Assembly (NCBI GenBank): GCA_013180625.2
Contig: SNVD02008000.1
Location: 1-64,000 of the forward strand
Source: Boswellia sacra
Lineage: Eukaryota; Streptophyta; Magnoliopsida; Sapindales; Burseraceae
DNA length: 64,000 nt
Direction: 5' to 3'
Shown here: positions 1 to 11,289 of the stretch, piece by piece
Layout: each line of letters starts with the position of its first letter
Position numbering within the stretch: the first letter of the stretch is position 1
Notes under the pieces: generated by a model
Database searches by the model: none
What the model saw: only the letters and a program-made list of their open reading frames with translations
What the model was told of the DNA's origin: nothing
Position numbers and translations under genes: made by a program

Positions 1-1192
1 AAGGGATCCTTCTCTACCACAAGAGATGGATTTGCGAATTAATCATAGAATTGTCATCCAATTACACCATTGAAATTATCAACCGTAGATAACAACAAGC
101 TCTGTTATCCCAATCTTTCCTTACTTTGTTGTTAAACACAACAGGCTCTTTATTTAATCTCTATCCATTAAACAACCTAGAACAAGCTCTCTAAATTTAA
201 TTCAATGGATGCATTATGAAAAGAAAGACAGGTTGATCTAAGCAATAAACACACAAGCTCTGATTATTTAACTTGGGTTATATTCTCCAATTGCAATCTC
301 TGATCACAATTTTGCTTCTAATGATTAGAAATTGAAGACAATTACGGATCAAGATTTCTAATCTAGCAATAGACAATATCCAGATTATATTTAGTTGGCC
401 ATCCCAAATACAATCAGCAAGTAATCATAAGCATTAGATATGGGAACCTACAAGCAACTGTAATTAGAGAATGGGATAACATTCTTGCACAATCAACTCA
501 CAAAACCATATCACGGGCTTTGAAATCACCCTCAAACCAATTCAGATTCAGTTTACACATGTTTAAAAGAACGTGGTAAATAACAATACAGCATGGAGAC
601 ATTCCAGAAAATGAAAGGGAAGGGAAAAACTTAGCAAATTTGATGTAATTCTCTTTGGATTGTAGTTCTTCCTCTTTCCAAGCTTCCTTTCTCCTTCAAG
701 AACTCCAGGAGATGAAAGAATTGCAGAGCTACAGCCTCCACCACGTTCTTCCCTCTTCAAGTTTTGAAATAAAACCCTAAAATGTGTTTAAATACTCTGC
801 TACAGTAACGTGCTACAGTGTCCCGTATTATACATGCTACAGTGATGTGTGGAATTACATTTCTACACTTTTCTCATACTGTTTTGATTACTAACTTTTG
901 TACACTGACTGGATTCATAAACCGTAAATTTCCCAAAAAGTAGACTTGTCGAGATCTTTTCAACGGTATAGCTATGTCATCCCTGGGTTCATTGTATATC
1001 AATACAATAAAATCCGAGAAGATGGCTGACTAGCAGAGGTGAAAATGAAGGGTTTTACTCCATTTTTGTGCAATTTGCTCCAAAACTCCTACAAACATCA
1101 AAACCACACAAAAACATAAAAATACCAAGGAATATAGCAAAGAAACATGGACGAATTGATATGAAAATGATACATAAATAGATACTTATCAG
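1..1192 (+). mobile_element. LTR copy A (5'-truncated by the window edge), probable solo LTR
   Basis: This stretch is a near-identical direct copy of 1939-3122 and ends in the same ACTTATCA terminus at 1192. The first ~226 bp of the LTR lie outside the window. What follows at 1193 (GTTGT...) is gag-like coding sequence of the host Gypsy element, not a primer-binding site, so this copy looks like an independent insertion and not a 5' LTR. If so, GTTGT (1193-1197) should be one half of its target duplication. Short ORFs inside it have no recognisable domain. Confidence 0.75.
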
Positions 1193-3900
1193 TTGTGATG
1201 AAGGTGAGACTAGTCAAGGCAAAAATAGGGAAAAAGACCCAGCTTTCTAGGAAGAACTTGAATTGATTAAGCTATTGGTGAAGGACATAAAGAAAATAAA
1301 GTCTTTCTTGAAGAAGAAGGGCCTAAAAAGGGTCAAAGACCTAGATGATATCCCACTTATTGGAGGTAGTGACTTGCCACTAAAGTTTGATATACCTGAT
1401 TTATCCAAGTTCAATAGATAGGGTAATCCAAAGACATATATGTTGTTGTCATAACCACCGCTCCTTTATCAAAGAAGTACATCTTGAACCATTTCTTGCT
1501 ATCCTTAGAAGATGGTGTGGTAGTATGGTATCATGATCTTTCTAAGATCATTCAAGAAGGTTGAAAGGAGTTATTTGAGCAATTTGTGGAGTAGTATTAT
1601 CATAATACCCAACTAGGGGTAACCTTCACGGATTTGGAGATGACTCGCCAGAAGCCCAATGAAACCTTTTCAAATACTTGGTTCATTGGAGGGCTAAAGT
1701 TGTCAAGATGACTGATGCGTTCGAAACTAGCAAGTATACTAGTCGCACAAGTAATAAAGTGATAAGTTGATATCGTTCCCACGAGGATTGATTTTAATTG
1801 AATTTGTTATTCAAAAGCAATAACAGAATAAATAGGGGGTTTTGTTGATGGATTAACTAAATGAAATATTAATGTAAATGCACAATAACACAACACAAAG
1901 TAAAATGGAGTGAAAAATCAATGAGAGACACTTGGTTAAAGGATCATTCTCTACCACAAGATATGGATTTATGAATTAATCGTAGAATTGTCATCCAATT
2001 ACACCATGAAATTATCAACCGTAGATAACAACAAGCTCTGTTACCCCAATCTTTCCTTACTTTATTGTTAATTAAAACAAGCTCTTTATTTAATCTCTAT
2101 CCATTAAACAACCTAGAATAAGCTCTCTGAGTTTAATTCAATGGAAGCATTACAATAAGAAAGATAGGTTGATCTAAGCAATAACCACACAAATTCGGAT
2201 TATTTAATCTAGGTTGTATTCTCCAATTGCAATCTCTGATCACAATTTTGCTACTAATGATTAGAAATTCAAGACAATTACGGATCAAGATTTCTAGTCT
2301 AGCAATAGATAACAACCAGATTTTACTCAATTGGCCACCCAAATACAATCCAGCAAGCAATCATAAGCATTAAACATGGGAAAATACAAGCAACTTCAAT
2401 TAGAGAATTATGTAACAATTCCTTGCACAATCAATTCATAAAAACCATATCAAGGGCTTTGAAATCACCCTCAACCAATTCAGATTTAGTTACACATATT
2501 CAGATAGAATAAAAATACAATACAATATGGAGACATTCCAGAAAATGAAAGGGAAAGGGAAAACTTAGCAAATTTGATGAAATCTCTTAGGATTTGTAGT
2601 TCTTCCTCTTTCCAAGCCTTCAATCTCCTTCAAGAACTCCAAAAGATGAGAGAAATCCAAAGATGGAGCCTTCTCCCACGTTTTCCCGTCTTCAAGTTAT
2701 CAAAATAAAACCCTAAAATGTGTTTAAATACTCTACTATAGTAACCTGCTACAGTATCCCGTATTATACATGCTACAGTGATTTGTGGAATTACATTTCT
2801 ATACTTCTCACACTGTTTTGATTACAACTTTTTGTACACTGAATGGATTTATAAACCGTAAATTTCTCCAGAAAATAGACTTCGAGAGCTTTCCAACAGT
2901 ATATAATATATCATCGGGTTCATTGTATATCAATACAATTAAATCCGAGAAGATGGTTGACTAGCATAGGTGAAAATGAAGGGTTTTACTCCATTTTTGT
3001 GTAAGTTGCTCCAAAACTCCTACAAACATCAAAACCACACAAAAACATAAAAATACCAAGGAATATAGCAAAGAAACATGGACGAATTGATATGAAAATG
3101 ATATATAAATAGACACTTATCAATGACCATGAGGCCTCTAGAAAAGGGCCAGGTCCATATGTTGATTAATAGAGCCTATTCCTTCATTGGAGATAGGCTT
3201 ACAGGTTTTTCTATCAAAACTTTTGAAGACTTGTATGATTTGGACATTTAAATAGAAGATTTAGAGGTCAGGCAAAAGAGAAGCAACAATTGCTACCCTT
3301 AGAGAAATCAGCAGACACACCATCAAGCTAGCGGGTCTAGCACTAAGCATATAGATGTGAAGGTGGTCATTCAGCCAAGGAAGTTTAGCAAATTATGGAG
3401 GCTCTTATCAAAGATCTTTGCCAAGTTAAGAGCTAAAGGGGTTTTGCAACCATTGCCACCAGGAGAGCTTCTAAATCTATTGCCAAAGAATTAAAGGTAT
3501 TATAAGAAGTGTGATTTTTATCAAGTGACCGGTCCCAAGACCAATGACTTTGCTCGTCTTTGCCATGAGATCCAAGATTTAATTGATAAGGGTCAAATTT
3601 CAGATCCAGAGTTGGAAAAGCCCAACACAAGAAGTAACTCACTACCCAACTATAATTGGGTACCTTCACCATCGACTTACATGATTGGATCAGGTTTGAT
3701 CAAGAAGCAAGTCATGAGTTCCTTTAAAGAAAATAGAGGATTAAATAAGGCTGAGAGAGCTAAGAGAAGAGAGAAGGTGAAGCAACAAGAAAAGTCTGCT
3801 AGAAAGGTGGCCTTAATGAAAAAGCCTAAAAAAGAAGAGCCCAAGGAGATCATTGAGAGGGTGGAAGAAGAGCTTATTCCTATAGTAGCCTAGATTTTCA
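1193..3900 (+). pseudogene. Gypsy gag, split by an LTR insertion
   Basis: The segment 1193-1712 and the segment from 3128 join into one gag reading: before the insertion it translates as a retrotransposon gag domain (tract around EFEQFVEYYHNTQLG at 1576-1620), and after it as MRPLEKGQVHMLINRAYSF. The 3525-3893 frame continues with a KTNDFARLCHEIQDLID motif that is typical of Gypsy gag C-termini, followed by a Lys/Glu-rich tail. Several in-frame stops (for example near 1418 and 1560) and frame changes show it is dead. The LTR at 1713-3122 with its 5-bp duplication lies in the middle. Confidence 0.8.
1713..3122 (+). mobile_element. Solo LTR (copy B), complete, with 5-bp target duplication
   Basis: The 1,410-bp element begins TGATGCGTTCGAAACTAGC and ends ACTTATCA, so it has the TG...CA ends of an LTR. 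It is flanked by the perfect 5-bp duplication ATGAC (1708-1712 and 3123-3127). It carries no coding domain, primer-binding site or polypurine tract, so it is a solo LTR or an LTR-only non-autonomous element. A phrase near its 5' end (GTTCCCACGAGGATTG, about 1776) resembles a motif I recall from widespread plant LTRs. Position 1939 onward is copied at 1-1192. Confidence 0.9.
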
Positions 3901-4577
3901 CCAAGAAGGGTGGATAGACGAACATTATAGTAAAATGGTCAAACAAAGCTTTGAGACCTTGTTTGTACACCTCAGTGATCATGAGAAAAAAGAAGAAAAG
4001 AATGAGGAGGATGAAGAAGTATTTGCCAAGAAGAAGTCACACCAATGAGTAACTTTGCTAAGAAGTGGATAGTTTTAAAAATGAGCTAAAAGAGGCCCAC
4101 CATCGAGAATACTTAAGGTGAAGAAGGGTAGTGAGGTTAGAAAAATGAAGCGGGTTGAGAGCCTAGGGAGAGAATAAGTCTACCTAGGCAGTGCAAGGAT
4201 GTTAGAGTCACGAGAATATGGGATGATATTCCTAAAGTCAAGAGCCTTGCCAACTTTTGGGCTGACTTTAATAATGATGAAGAGCAAATAGAAGAAATGA
4301 AGAAGGAACACCCAAAGGGGAGACTAAGAATGTGCAAGAAGAAACAAAAAGTGGTAGATTCTATCATGAGAAAAGATGAAGGAGAAGGAAAAGATTGTAG
4401 AAAAAGGTAAAGAAGTTGCCAAAAAAGAAGTCACGAAAGTGGAAGATCAAGTGATTAAGTAATTAAAGAAGAATTAGGCAAATACCAGTATTTGAGACTT
4501 GTTGATCTCATCTCAAAAGCATAGAGAGGCCATGGCAAAGACTTTGATAGATATCAATAGCTGCCGCTCTTAATGAG
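3901..4577 (+). other. Gypsy gag-protease linker, purine-rich, broken
   Basis: This stretch continues the retroelement reading with Lys/Glu-rich codons and many stops. No domain can be named. The end near 4530-4577 leads into the protease region. Small ORFs on the minus strand here are shadows. Confidence 0.6.
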
Positions 4578-4994
4578 ATGTTGATCGCCATGACTAGAAG
4601 AGAACTCAAAAGGGTGAATGAGAAGGGTATAATCACCTTCATCAATAATGATCTGCCTTTCGAACGAATAAATCATAACAAACCATTGTTTATCATCGTG
4701 GAGATTGAAGGAAAGATTTCTCCTTCTATCATGGTAGATGATAGGTCAACCATCAACATTATGCCTACAAAGATATTGCACAAATTTGAAATTGAAGACG
4801 ATGACCTCGAGCCTTGTGAGATGGTGATCCGGGCTTACAATGACTTGAAAAGAAGTGCTATTGGGATTTTTAAGGCATTGGTGAATATTAGGCCTATTGA
4901 AGAGACAGACACTATCTATGCTGCTTTAACCATTATGCCTGCTACCTTAAGTATGAAAGTTATGAAATCCCATACATTGGTGCCTTTCATATAG
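4578..4994 (+). pseudogene. Gypsy retropepsin (aspartic protease)
   Basis: The 138-residue frame resembles the pepsin-like protease of plant Gypsy polyproteins, which cleaves the gag-pol precursor. The tract HNKPLFIIVEIEGKI is followed by the active-site region MVDDRSTINIMPTKILHK. The family has D-(S/T)-G around the catalytic Asp, and relatives of this element usually read VDDGST; here the Gly is replaced by Arg, which should abolish activity. The following ELEPCEMVIRAYND-like strand (read here as DLEPCEMVIRAYND) fits the same fold. The frame stops at 4994. Confidence 0.8.
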
Positions 4995-4996
4995 CT

Positions 4997-5245
4997 ATGA
5001 TTGATGAGGTCAGTCCTATAGTTATTGGAATCATGAAGAAACAAGGATATTTGCCAGGAACTAGGCTTGGAAAAAATGAAAATGGTTTGCTATCCCTCTT
5101 AGATTTCAAGGGCCAAACCACTAGAAGGGGGTTGGGCTATGTTTCTGATGAAGACAGAACTATTGAGCCCAAGAAAAGGGTACTCATCAAGTTTGTGAAG
5201 GCTCAAGATACAAAGTATGTTGGAGATACTGAGCCATGGGTTTAG
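4997..5245 (+). pseudogene. G-patch-like segment of the Gypsy polyprotein
   Basis: The tract MKKQGYLPGTRLGKNENGL matches the Gly-rich G-patch pattern (G-Y-x-P-G-x-x-L-G-K) that many plant Gypsy polyproteins carry between protease and reverse transcriptase. G-patches bind RNA or RNA helicases; the role in retroelements is not settled. It lies directly after the protease stop and probably belonged to the same polyprotein. One of the conserved glycines (GxGLG) reads as Arg. Confidence 0.75.
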
Positions 5246-5251
5246 AAGAGA

Positions 5252-5700
5252 ATGCTAAAGCCCAGATTCAAAATTTTTAAAGACATACTCCAAGATGGAA
5301 TCTCTAAGGTGTATGACTTGGCTGATAAAATAGAGAAGATGAAGATCAAGGAAGAGAAGCTTCAAGATCCAGTGCCACTAACGGACCTGTTTGTTAACCT
5401 TGTTGCTTTCATTGAAGAAGGGATCAAAGACATTTGCTATGAAGATGTGTATATTCCTAACCTATTTGAGGAAGAGGACATTGTATATGTTCCAAAATTT
5501 GATACAATAAAGAATAATTTTGCTTATTTGTGTGATGTCTTTCTTGATGGAACTATATATAATAATTCATATTTCACTAGCATATTTGACATACAAGCCA
5601 TTCAAACTCTTGATATTAATGGGATAATTGAAAATCCCCAAAACATATGCATTGCATATGATACAACTCTTGAGGAGAGAGCGATTTGAAAAATTGCTAA
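5252..5700 (+). pseudogene. Gypsy polyprotein linker between G-patch and reverse transcriptase
   Basis: A 145-residue acidic frame (5252-5689) continues from the G-patch segment. I do not recognise a domain; acidic linkers at this place are usual in this group of elements. Its end (TTLEERAI) runs into the FEKLLKKHEEVFA tract that opens the reverse transcriptase region in another frame. Confidence 0.6.
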
Positions 5701-6480
5701 AGAAACATGAAGAAGTCTTTGCCTGATCCTATGATGACATGTCTGGGATTGATAAAAGCATCGCCGAGTTCACGATTCTAACTTGTCCGTATATAAATTT
5801 GGTCAAGTAGAAGTTGAGTAAGTTAAGATCGGAATAGGCTCTCACAAAATTAAGGAATAAATGTAAACAAATTGATGCCAAATTTCTAGATGTAGTAAAC
5901 TATCTGGAATGGTTGTCCAACATCATGCCTATGCCAAAGAAGGTTGGAAGGTTCGGATGTGTGTTGATTATCAAAACTTAAACAAAGCCTCACCAAAGAA
6001 TGACTTTCCTTTGCCTCATATGGATGTATTAGTGGATAATACTACCACCAGTGTGATGTTCTTTTTCATAGATAGGTTTTTGGGTTATAAGTAGATTATG
6101 ATGGTCAATGAAGACAAAATGAAAAGGGCCTTCATTAGGGAGTGGGGAACCTATTATTATAAGATGATACCTTTTGGGCTGAAGAATACAATAGCAACCT
6201 ACCTATGAATGGCGACAATGTTATTCCATGACATGATGCATAAGAAAATAGACTCTGAGACTAGAGTTAGACAATTTGAAGTATTAGATAGATTCCTAGA
6301 AATAGTGAAGAAGTACAAGCTATGGCTTAATCTAAGAAGTGTATTTTTGGAGTCACCTCAGGGAAGTTGTTGGGATTTGTAGTTAGGGAGAAGGGGATAG
6401 AAGTAGATCTCGATAAAGTCAAGGCAATTACTAAAATGTCATTACCAAGACTAAGAAAAAAGTTTGAGGGTTTTTTGGCA
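5688..6480 (+). pseudogene. Gypsy reverse transcriptase, catalytic YVDD box lost
   Basis: The N-terminal lead FEKLLKKHEEVFA, the palm tract VRMCVDYQNLNKASPKND followed by FPLPHMDVLVDN, the WGTYYYKMIPFGLKNT block and the DMMHKK helix identify the Ty3/Gypsy reverse transcriptase. In relatives a YVDD catalytic box follows DMMHKK within a few residues; here about 8 scrambled residues (DSETRVRQ) lead straight into FEVLDRFLEIVKKYK, so the box is missing. Stops interrupt at about 6092 and 6208, and the reading shifts frame near 6335 into SGKLLGFVVREKGIEVD. Confidence 0.85.
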
Positions 6481-6579
6481 AGATTCAATATGTTAGTAGA
6501 TTCATTACCAAATTTATAATGGTTTATGTACCGATTTTCAAACTTTTGAAGAAGGATCAACCAGTGAAGTGGAATGAAC

Positions 6580-7000
6580 AGTGTCAAGAGGCATTCAAAG
6601 AGATTAAGAAGTACTTATAGAATCCACTAGTCTTAAAACCAGCAAAGCCTGATATAAGAGTTTAATCATTTATTTGGCTCTTGAAAAGAAGGTAATTTGT
6701 ACTATACTGGCACAAGAAGATGAGAATAGTGTGGAGCATGCTATTCATTATCCTGGCAAGAAGTTGTTGTCATACGAAGTGAAGTACAATTATGTGGAAA
6801 AGACGTGTTTAGCTATGGTGTGGCTCTTAAAGAAGTTGAGACACTATTTTTCAGTCTTACAAGATCAAGACTGCCTTTAAGGAGGATCTGATGAAATATC
6901 TTCATAAAGCACCATCCTTAGTGGGGAAACAAGCAAGATGGCTAGTTCAGTTGTCAGAATTTGACTTTAAATAAGTCACCAATAAGGTAGTGAAAAAAGA
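6580..7000 (+). pseudogene. Gypsy RNase H (first copy)
   Basis: The frame 6662-6880 reads LALEKKVICTILAQEDENS and then a tract matching the plant Gypsy RNase H blocks (…IHYPGKKLLSYEVKY and EKTCLAMVWLLKKLRHYF). In retroelements this domain removes the RNA strand of RNA:DNA hybrids. The frame upstream and downstream is broken (stops near 6619 and 6878). Confidence 0.8.
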
Positions 7001-7159
7001 GAGGTTGCAAAATTCTTGGCCATGAATCTGGTCGATGATGATAAATCATGGAGTTGATTTACTAGATGAACACTGGGGGTAATCTTGGTATTAAGATGGA
7101 GGATGTTCTTTGAAGTAGCTGTCAATAAGTGTTGGAATAAGGATAATCTTAATCTCACC

Positions 7160-7475
7160 GATTGAGGAGGTCATTCCTTTTTCTAAGAAGTTGCAGTTTA
7201 GAGTCACTAATAACATGGTTGACTATAAAGCTTATGCTTTTGGGTTAGAAGTCCCAATTGTATTGGCAGTTGAAGAAGTATAAGTGTTGGGAGACTCGAC
7301 GTTAGTCATCACATAAGCCAATGAAGACTGGGATCTACCGAAAGGAAGGCTCAAATTATATCTGGAGCACGTTAGAAGGATGATTCGAAGGTTCAAGTAA
7401 TGTACATTCACCCTATCTTTCAAGAAATAAGAATTAAATGACAAATATCTTGGCTGCTTTGGCATCTGTCTGGGT
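7160..7475 (+). pseudogene. Second RNase H (archaeal-like, Tat-lineage type)
   Basis: After the first RNase H a second one can be read across frames: PFSKKLQFRVTNNMVDYKAY, then AFGLEVPIVLAVEEV, then a LGDSTLVIT block and LPKGRLKLYLEHVRRMIRRF. This arrangement (NNMAEYEA, GDSxLV) is the second, archaeal-type RNase H seen in Tat-lineage Gypsy elements between pol RNase H and integrase. Stops at 7279 and about 7313 and a frame change near 7400 break it. Its presence is the main reason for the lineage call. Confidence 0.8.
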
Positions 7476-7573
7476 GACTACTCAAGAGTTATTAGTGAGA
7501 CCAATCGTGATAGCACAAGCACAGGATCCTTGCTACATGGAATCCCAGATAATGAAAGTCGAAATGGATGAGA

Positions 7574-8139
7574 AGCCATGGTTCTACGATCTAAAGAGGT
7601 ATATAAAAGATAGAATCCTTCCAGTCGAGGCTAATGAGAAAGATAGAGCCATGCTATGAAGACTATCCCAACAATTTATTCATCATCAAGGGGTGATGTA
7701 AAAACAAATGCCAGAAGGGATACAATTGACATGGGTTAATAAAGAAGAAGCAAGAAGGCTTATGGAAGAAGTCCATCGTGGTGTATGTGGGTCATACATG
7801 AATGGACTGACATTTGCAAAAAAGATAATACAACAAGGCTTTTATTGGCTAACCATAGCCATGGTTCTATGATCTGAAGAGGTACATAGAAGATAGAATC
7901 CTTCTAGTTGAGGTTAATGAGAAAGATAGAGCCATGCTATAAAGACTGGCCCAACAATTTATTCATCATCAAGAGGTGATGTATAAACTAATGCCAGAAG
8001 GGATACAATTGAGATGTGTTGATCAAAAAGAAGCAAGAAGGCTTATGGAAGAAATCCATCCTGATGTATATGGGCCATACATGAATGGACTGATGCTGGC
8101 AAAGAAGATAATATGACAAGGCTTTTATTGGCTAACCAT
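7574..8139 (+). repeat. Tandem duplication of a 283-bp integrase segment
   Basis: Positions 7574-7856 and 7857-8139 are adjacent direct copies that both start AGCCATGGTTCTA and end GGCTTTTATTGGCTAACCAT. Both encode the integrase zinc-binding lead (RRLMEE-hH tract). The copies differ by many point changes, so the duplication is not recent. It lies inside the retroelement pol. Confidence 0.9.
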
Positions 8140-9105
8140 AGAGATAGATTGTGTGCAGTTTGTAAAGAAGTGCCACTAGTGCCAAATCAATGAAAATTTG
8201 ATTCATTAATCGCCTTTGGAGCTACAAGGAATGATAAAACGTTGGTCCTTTGCTGGATGGGGCATATACATAATAGGAGAAATAAGGTTGTCAGCCTTTA
8301 ATGGGCATTGGTTTGTGGTGGTGACAATTCACTGTTTCTTCAAATGGATAAAAGTTGAGTCTTATAGTAAATTGGGGGCAGAACAGATGGCGAAGTTCAT
8401 CGATAAGAATATCATAAATAGATTTGGTGTGCCTTATCATTTTGTAACTGATAATAGAGTATAGTCTCAGGTTGAGACTAAAGCCTTGCTCCAAAAGTAT
8501 GGAATTAAGTATTACAAGTCGTCTCCGTATCGACCATAAGCGAATGGAGTAGTAGAAGCGGCCAATGAGAACATCAAGAAGATGTTGGCCAAAACAATAT
8601 AGACATATAAAGATTAGTAGAAAACTGTTGCTTGTGTTATGGGGATATCGAACCACGCCTAGAAATTCGACAAGCATAATGCCATTCTCATTAGTTTATG
8701 GTTTAGAGGCAGTCATACCAATTGAGATAGAAATGAAATCAACCAGAGTTTTGGTAGGGGCAAAAATTCTTGAGAAGGAGTGGATTTGAAATAGATGTAA
8801 ATAGTTAGCCTTGATTGATGAGAAGAGAATAAAGGCAAGATATCATATACAGTTGTATCAGGAAACGATAGCTCGAACTTTTAACAGAAGAATAAAGGCA
8901 AGAAGGTTAAAGAAGAGAATTGGTCCTTAAGCAAGCCAAACCAGTTGTTTTTTTATCCGAGAGGAAATTTCAAACCCAATTGGGAAGGATGTACATCATG
9001 ATGAAAGTCATGTTTGGCAGAGCCGTTATCTTGTCAGATATGACAGGTAATGAGTTAATTGAGTCCATCAACATGGACATGCTAAAAATATATTATGTGT
9101 GAAAG
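7660..9105 (+). pseudogene. Gypsy integrase with C-terminal domain
   Basis: The zinc-binding lead is duplicated (7574-8139). The catalytic core follows from about 8240: a WGIYIIGEIR block where relatives have WGIDVIG, so the first catalytic Asp is Tyr; the second Asp is kept in FVTDNRV; the Glu is kept in [14 protein letters not shown]. The [18 protein letters not shown] block and the chromatin-side C-terminal tract (up to MLKIYYV at 9102) complete the protein. At least four stops interrupt it. Integrase inserts the cDNA copy into the host chromosome; this copy is dead. Confidence 0.85.
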
Positions 9106-9750
9106 TAAGGATAAAAAGAATGGAGAGTGAGAGAAAAAAATAATTAATCAAAAAATCAGAAATGGCCGATTAATGACAAGAGTTGTTTCATTGTCCACAT
9201 GTTGTTCAAAACAGTTGTACGTTTATTAATGACATGAAATTGTTTGGAAGCAAATATGCTTTTGAAATGTCTTATTATCAACAATAATAACAAAAGGAAA
9301 ATATTTAACATCTAAGCTAAGAAAGAAAACAATCAATGTTGTCTCTACCTCTTCACTTGTGAAAGAATAAGCTCGCCGTATCGCTCACGAGACTATTTAG
9401 CAGAAGACACAGGATCAGTAATAGAAGTGTGGAGGGTCACCTAACCCTTATATAGATCATCTAACTCGAAGTTAGGATCATGAAACAGATTCCTCTCAAT
9501 GGTCTGATGTAGCCAAGAATCCCTCACACGCTCAAAATAGCGAGTAAACAATCTCCCAGGTTTGAATGCAATCAGTGAAGTCACGATCCTCTACTTAAGT
9601 CCATATTACCAATGTAGTCTAGCAGAGTCATAAAAGGAATTATGGCTAAAACCTGCCAAAGGCATGCATGTGATGTAGGTCTCGACAGTCACATGCTCCA
9701 ATCTTCACCATGGACAATGCCAACGGATGTGAGTATTTAGAAAGACTTAA
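9106..9750. other. Retroelement spacer after integrase
   Basis: Non-coding DNA inside the Gypsy element. Minus-strand translation between about 9400 and 9750 shows only weak fragments that may continue the antisense DUF7745-like ORF. Confidence 0.5.
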
Positions 9751-10721
9751 AGCCAGTCAACCCAAGAAGCATAACTCTGAAGTCTCCTCCTTGTATAAAG
9801 TCAAGGACTATAATGGAAAATATCTCCTTATGCAATGCTAGAATGGACAACCTCTCAGATCTAAAAAAGAAAAAGAAGAACAAATAAAAAGTTTGCTAAA
9901 AAGGTGGCTTAGACAAAAATTAAGGCAATCCGCTAAGTTGAAAACCTGAAATGGCAACTCAGACAAAAGTTAAGACAAAAAAAAAAAAGAGAAAAAGAGA
10001 AAAGTCTGCTAAGTCGAAAACCTAAAAAAGTGGTTTAGGCAAAAATTAAGAAACTGAAAAAAAGAAAATAACAAAAGTCCACTAAGTTGAAAACCCAAAA
10101 AGGTGACTAAGACAAACGTTAGGGCGATCCTACTAAGTCGAAAACTCAAAAAGGTGACTTGAGGAAAAATTAGGGTTGAAAAGAAAATACCTAAAAAAGT
10201 ATAATACTACCATTTAACCCCTAACTCGGATTGATCCTAACATGGTCTAGTCTAATCAGTGTCTCAGCCAGAATCAGGGGCACTGCAGTGAAACCGGGTC
10301 CTATTTGAGGAATAATGGTTAGAAGATGTGGATCTCCAAGACTATGTGGTGAAACCAGTAGAAACTGTGCGAGAAGATAAAACTAAAGAAGACGAAGCTA
10401 ACCAAATAAAGTCCTATCCTCCATCTCCAACAGAGGGATAACTGAAGATAATGTCACTCTGCCACCTTTGGTGTGAATGCCCATAGTAGAATGAGGGAAT
10501 TTAAAGAAATCAACAAGGTTAGACATAGAAGGTGTCTTGATAGTGGACAAAATGATGCTCTCAGAACTAGATGAAGGGCAACCAAGAATGGCTGATAATT
10601 CCTCATACAAGGGGCAAAGTTTTTGCCCATTGAAGTGGAAGACATGATCATAAGAATCTGAGAAAGTCATGTAGTCCTTAAGAAAAGGAATCTTAAGCTT
10701 TACATGTTGAAGAAACTTCAA
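9750..10721 (-). pseudogene. Antisense DUF7745-like accessory ORF of the retroelement
   Basis: On the minus strand the 10,721-10,398 frame reads a helical tract (FLKDYMTFSDSYDHVFHF) followed by LCPLYEELSAILGC. The shifted continuation at about 10,340-10,220 reads GDPHLLTIIPQIGPGF and VPLILAETLIRLD. These blocks resemble the plant DUF7745 proteins that often occur in or near Gypsy elements; the function is unknown. The ORF is broken by frameshifts and by the minisatellite at 9890-10,195. It is transcribed, if at all, against the retroelement RNA. Confidence 0.5.
9890..10195 (+). repeat. Minisatellite (units like CTAAGTCGAAAACC...)
   Basis: About four to five degenerate units of 60-70 bp. Each has a CTAAGT(C/T)GAAAACC core, then an AAAAGGTGRCTTAG-like phrase and (A)CAAAAATTA. 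It lies between the integrase and the antisense ORFs of the Gypsy element, a place where Tat-lineage elements often carry tandem repeats. Confidence 0.75.
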
Positions 10722-10929
10722 ATGTAAAGACTATTGGATTCGAGTCACTTCCAATAATCATCTTTTAGAGGCTTCAAAAGAGGCTAAAAAACCTTAAGAG
10801 TAGCCATAGTCATGTTAGAAAACATGAAGAGGCGTGAAAGAAAACTTAAAAAGTACGAGAAGAGGTGTTGGAAGGTGTGAAGAAGAGTGAAGAGGAGCAG
10901 TGCTTCAATATTATAAAAGAGGAAGCAGA

Positions 10930-11285
10930 AAAGGAAGGTGGGAGAGGGACCACTGTTAGGCAGTAGGAGAACTACTAATTAGCAGTCCCACCACAAACCC
11001 AACCATCGACCGGTGGTAGTTAGGGCAAAAAGCCCACTAATGTTTCTTTTACGTGCACTTTGACTTATGCTTCACGCATCAACGAACAGTGTGAGTACGT
11101 GACTTCCAATTTTTTTCATTTTGTTTAAAATTGAATAATTAATGATTTAGTAACAAATTTGAACAAATTTGGGTGTAAGTTGATCAAGATATGAGCAATT
11201 TAAGAAACAGTGTACAATGCTAAAAATAGAAGGTTTTCATTGAAATTTCAAAGTTCATTCATATAACCATTTCTTTTATACATAA
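10930..11285. other. Retroelement spacer between the antisense ORFs
   Basis: A short CCA/TGG-rich patch (10,960-11,030) resembles one in the 3' LTR (16,230-16,360). Otherwise I see nothing in this stretch. Confidence 0.4.
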
Positions 11286-11289
11286 AGTG

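Noticed and set aside
1..3122. The two LTR copies as the 5' and 3' LTRs of one short element with 1193-1712 as interior
   Set aside because: 1193-1712 is gag of the host Gypsy element and continues after 3127; copy B has its own perfect ATGAC duplication; no primer-binding site follows copy A.
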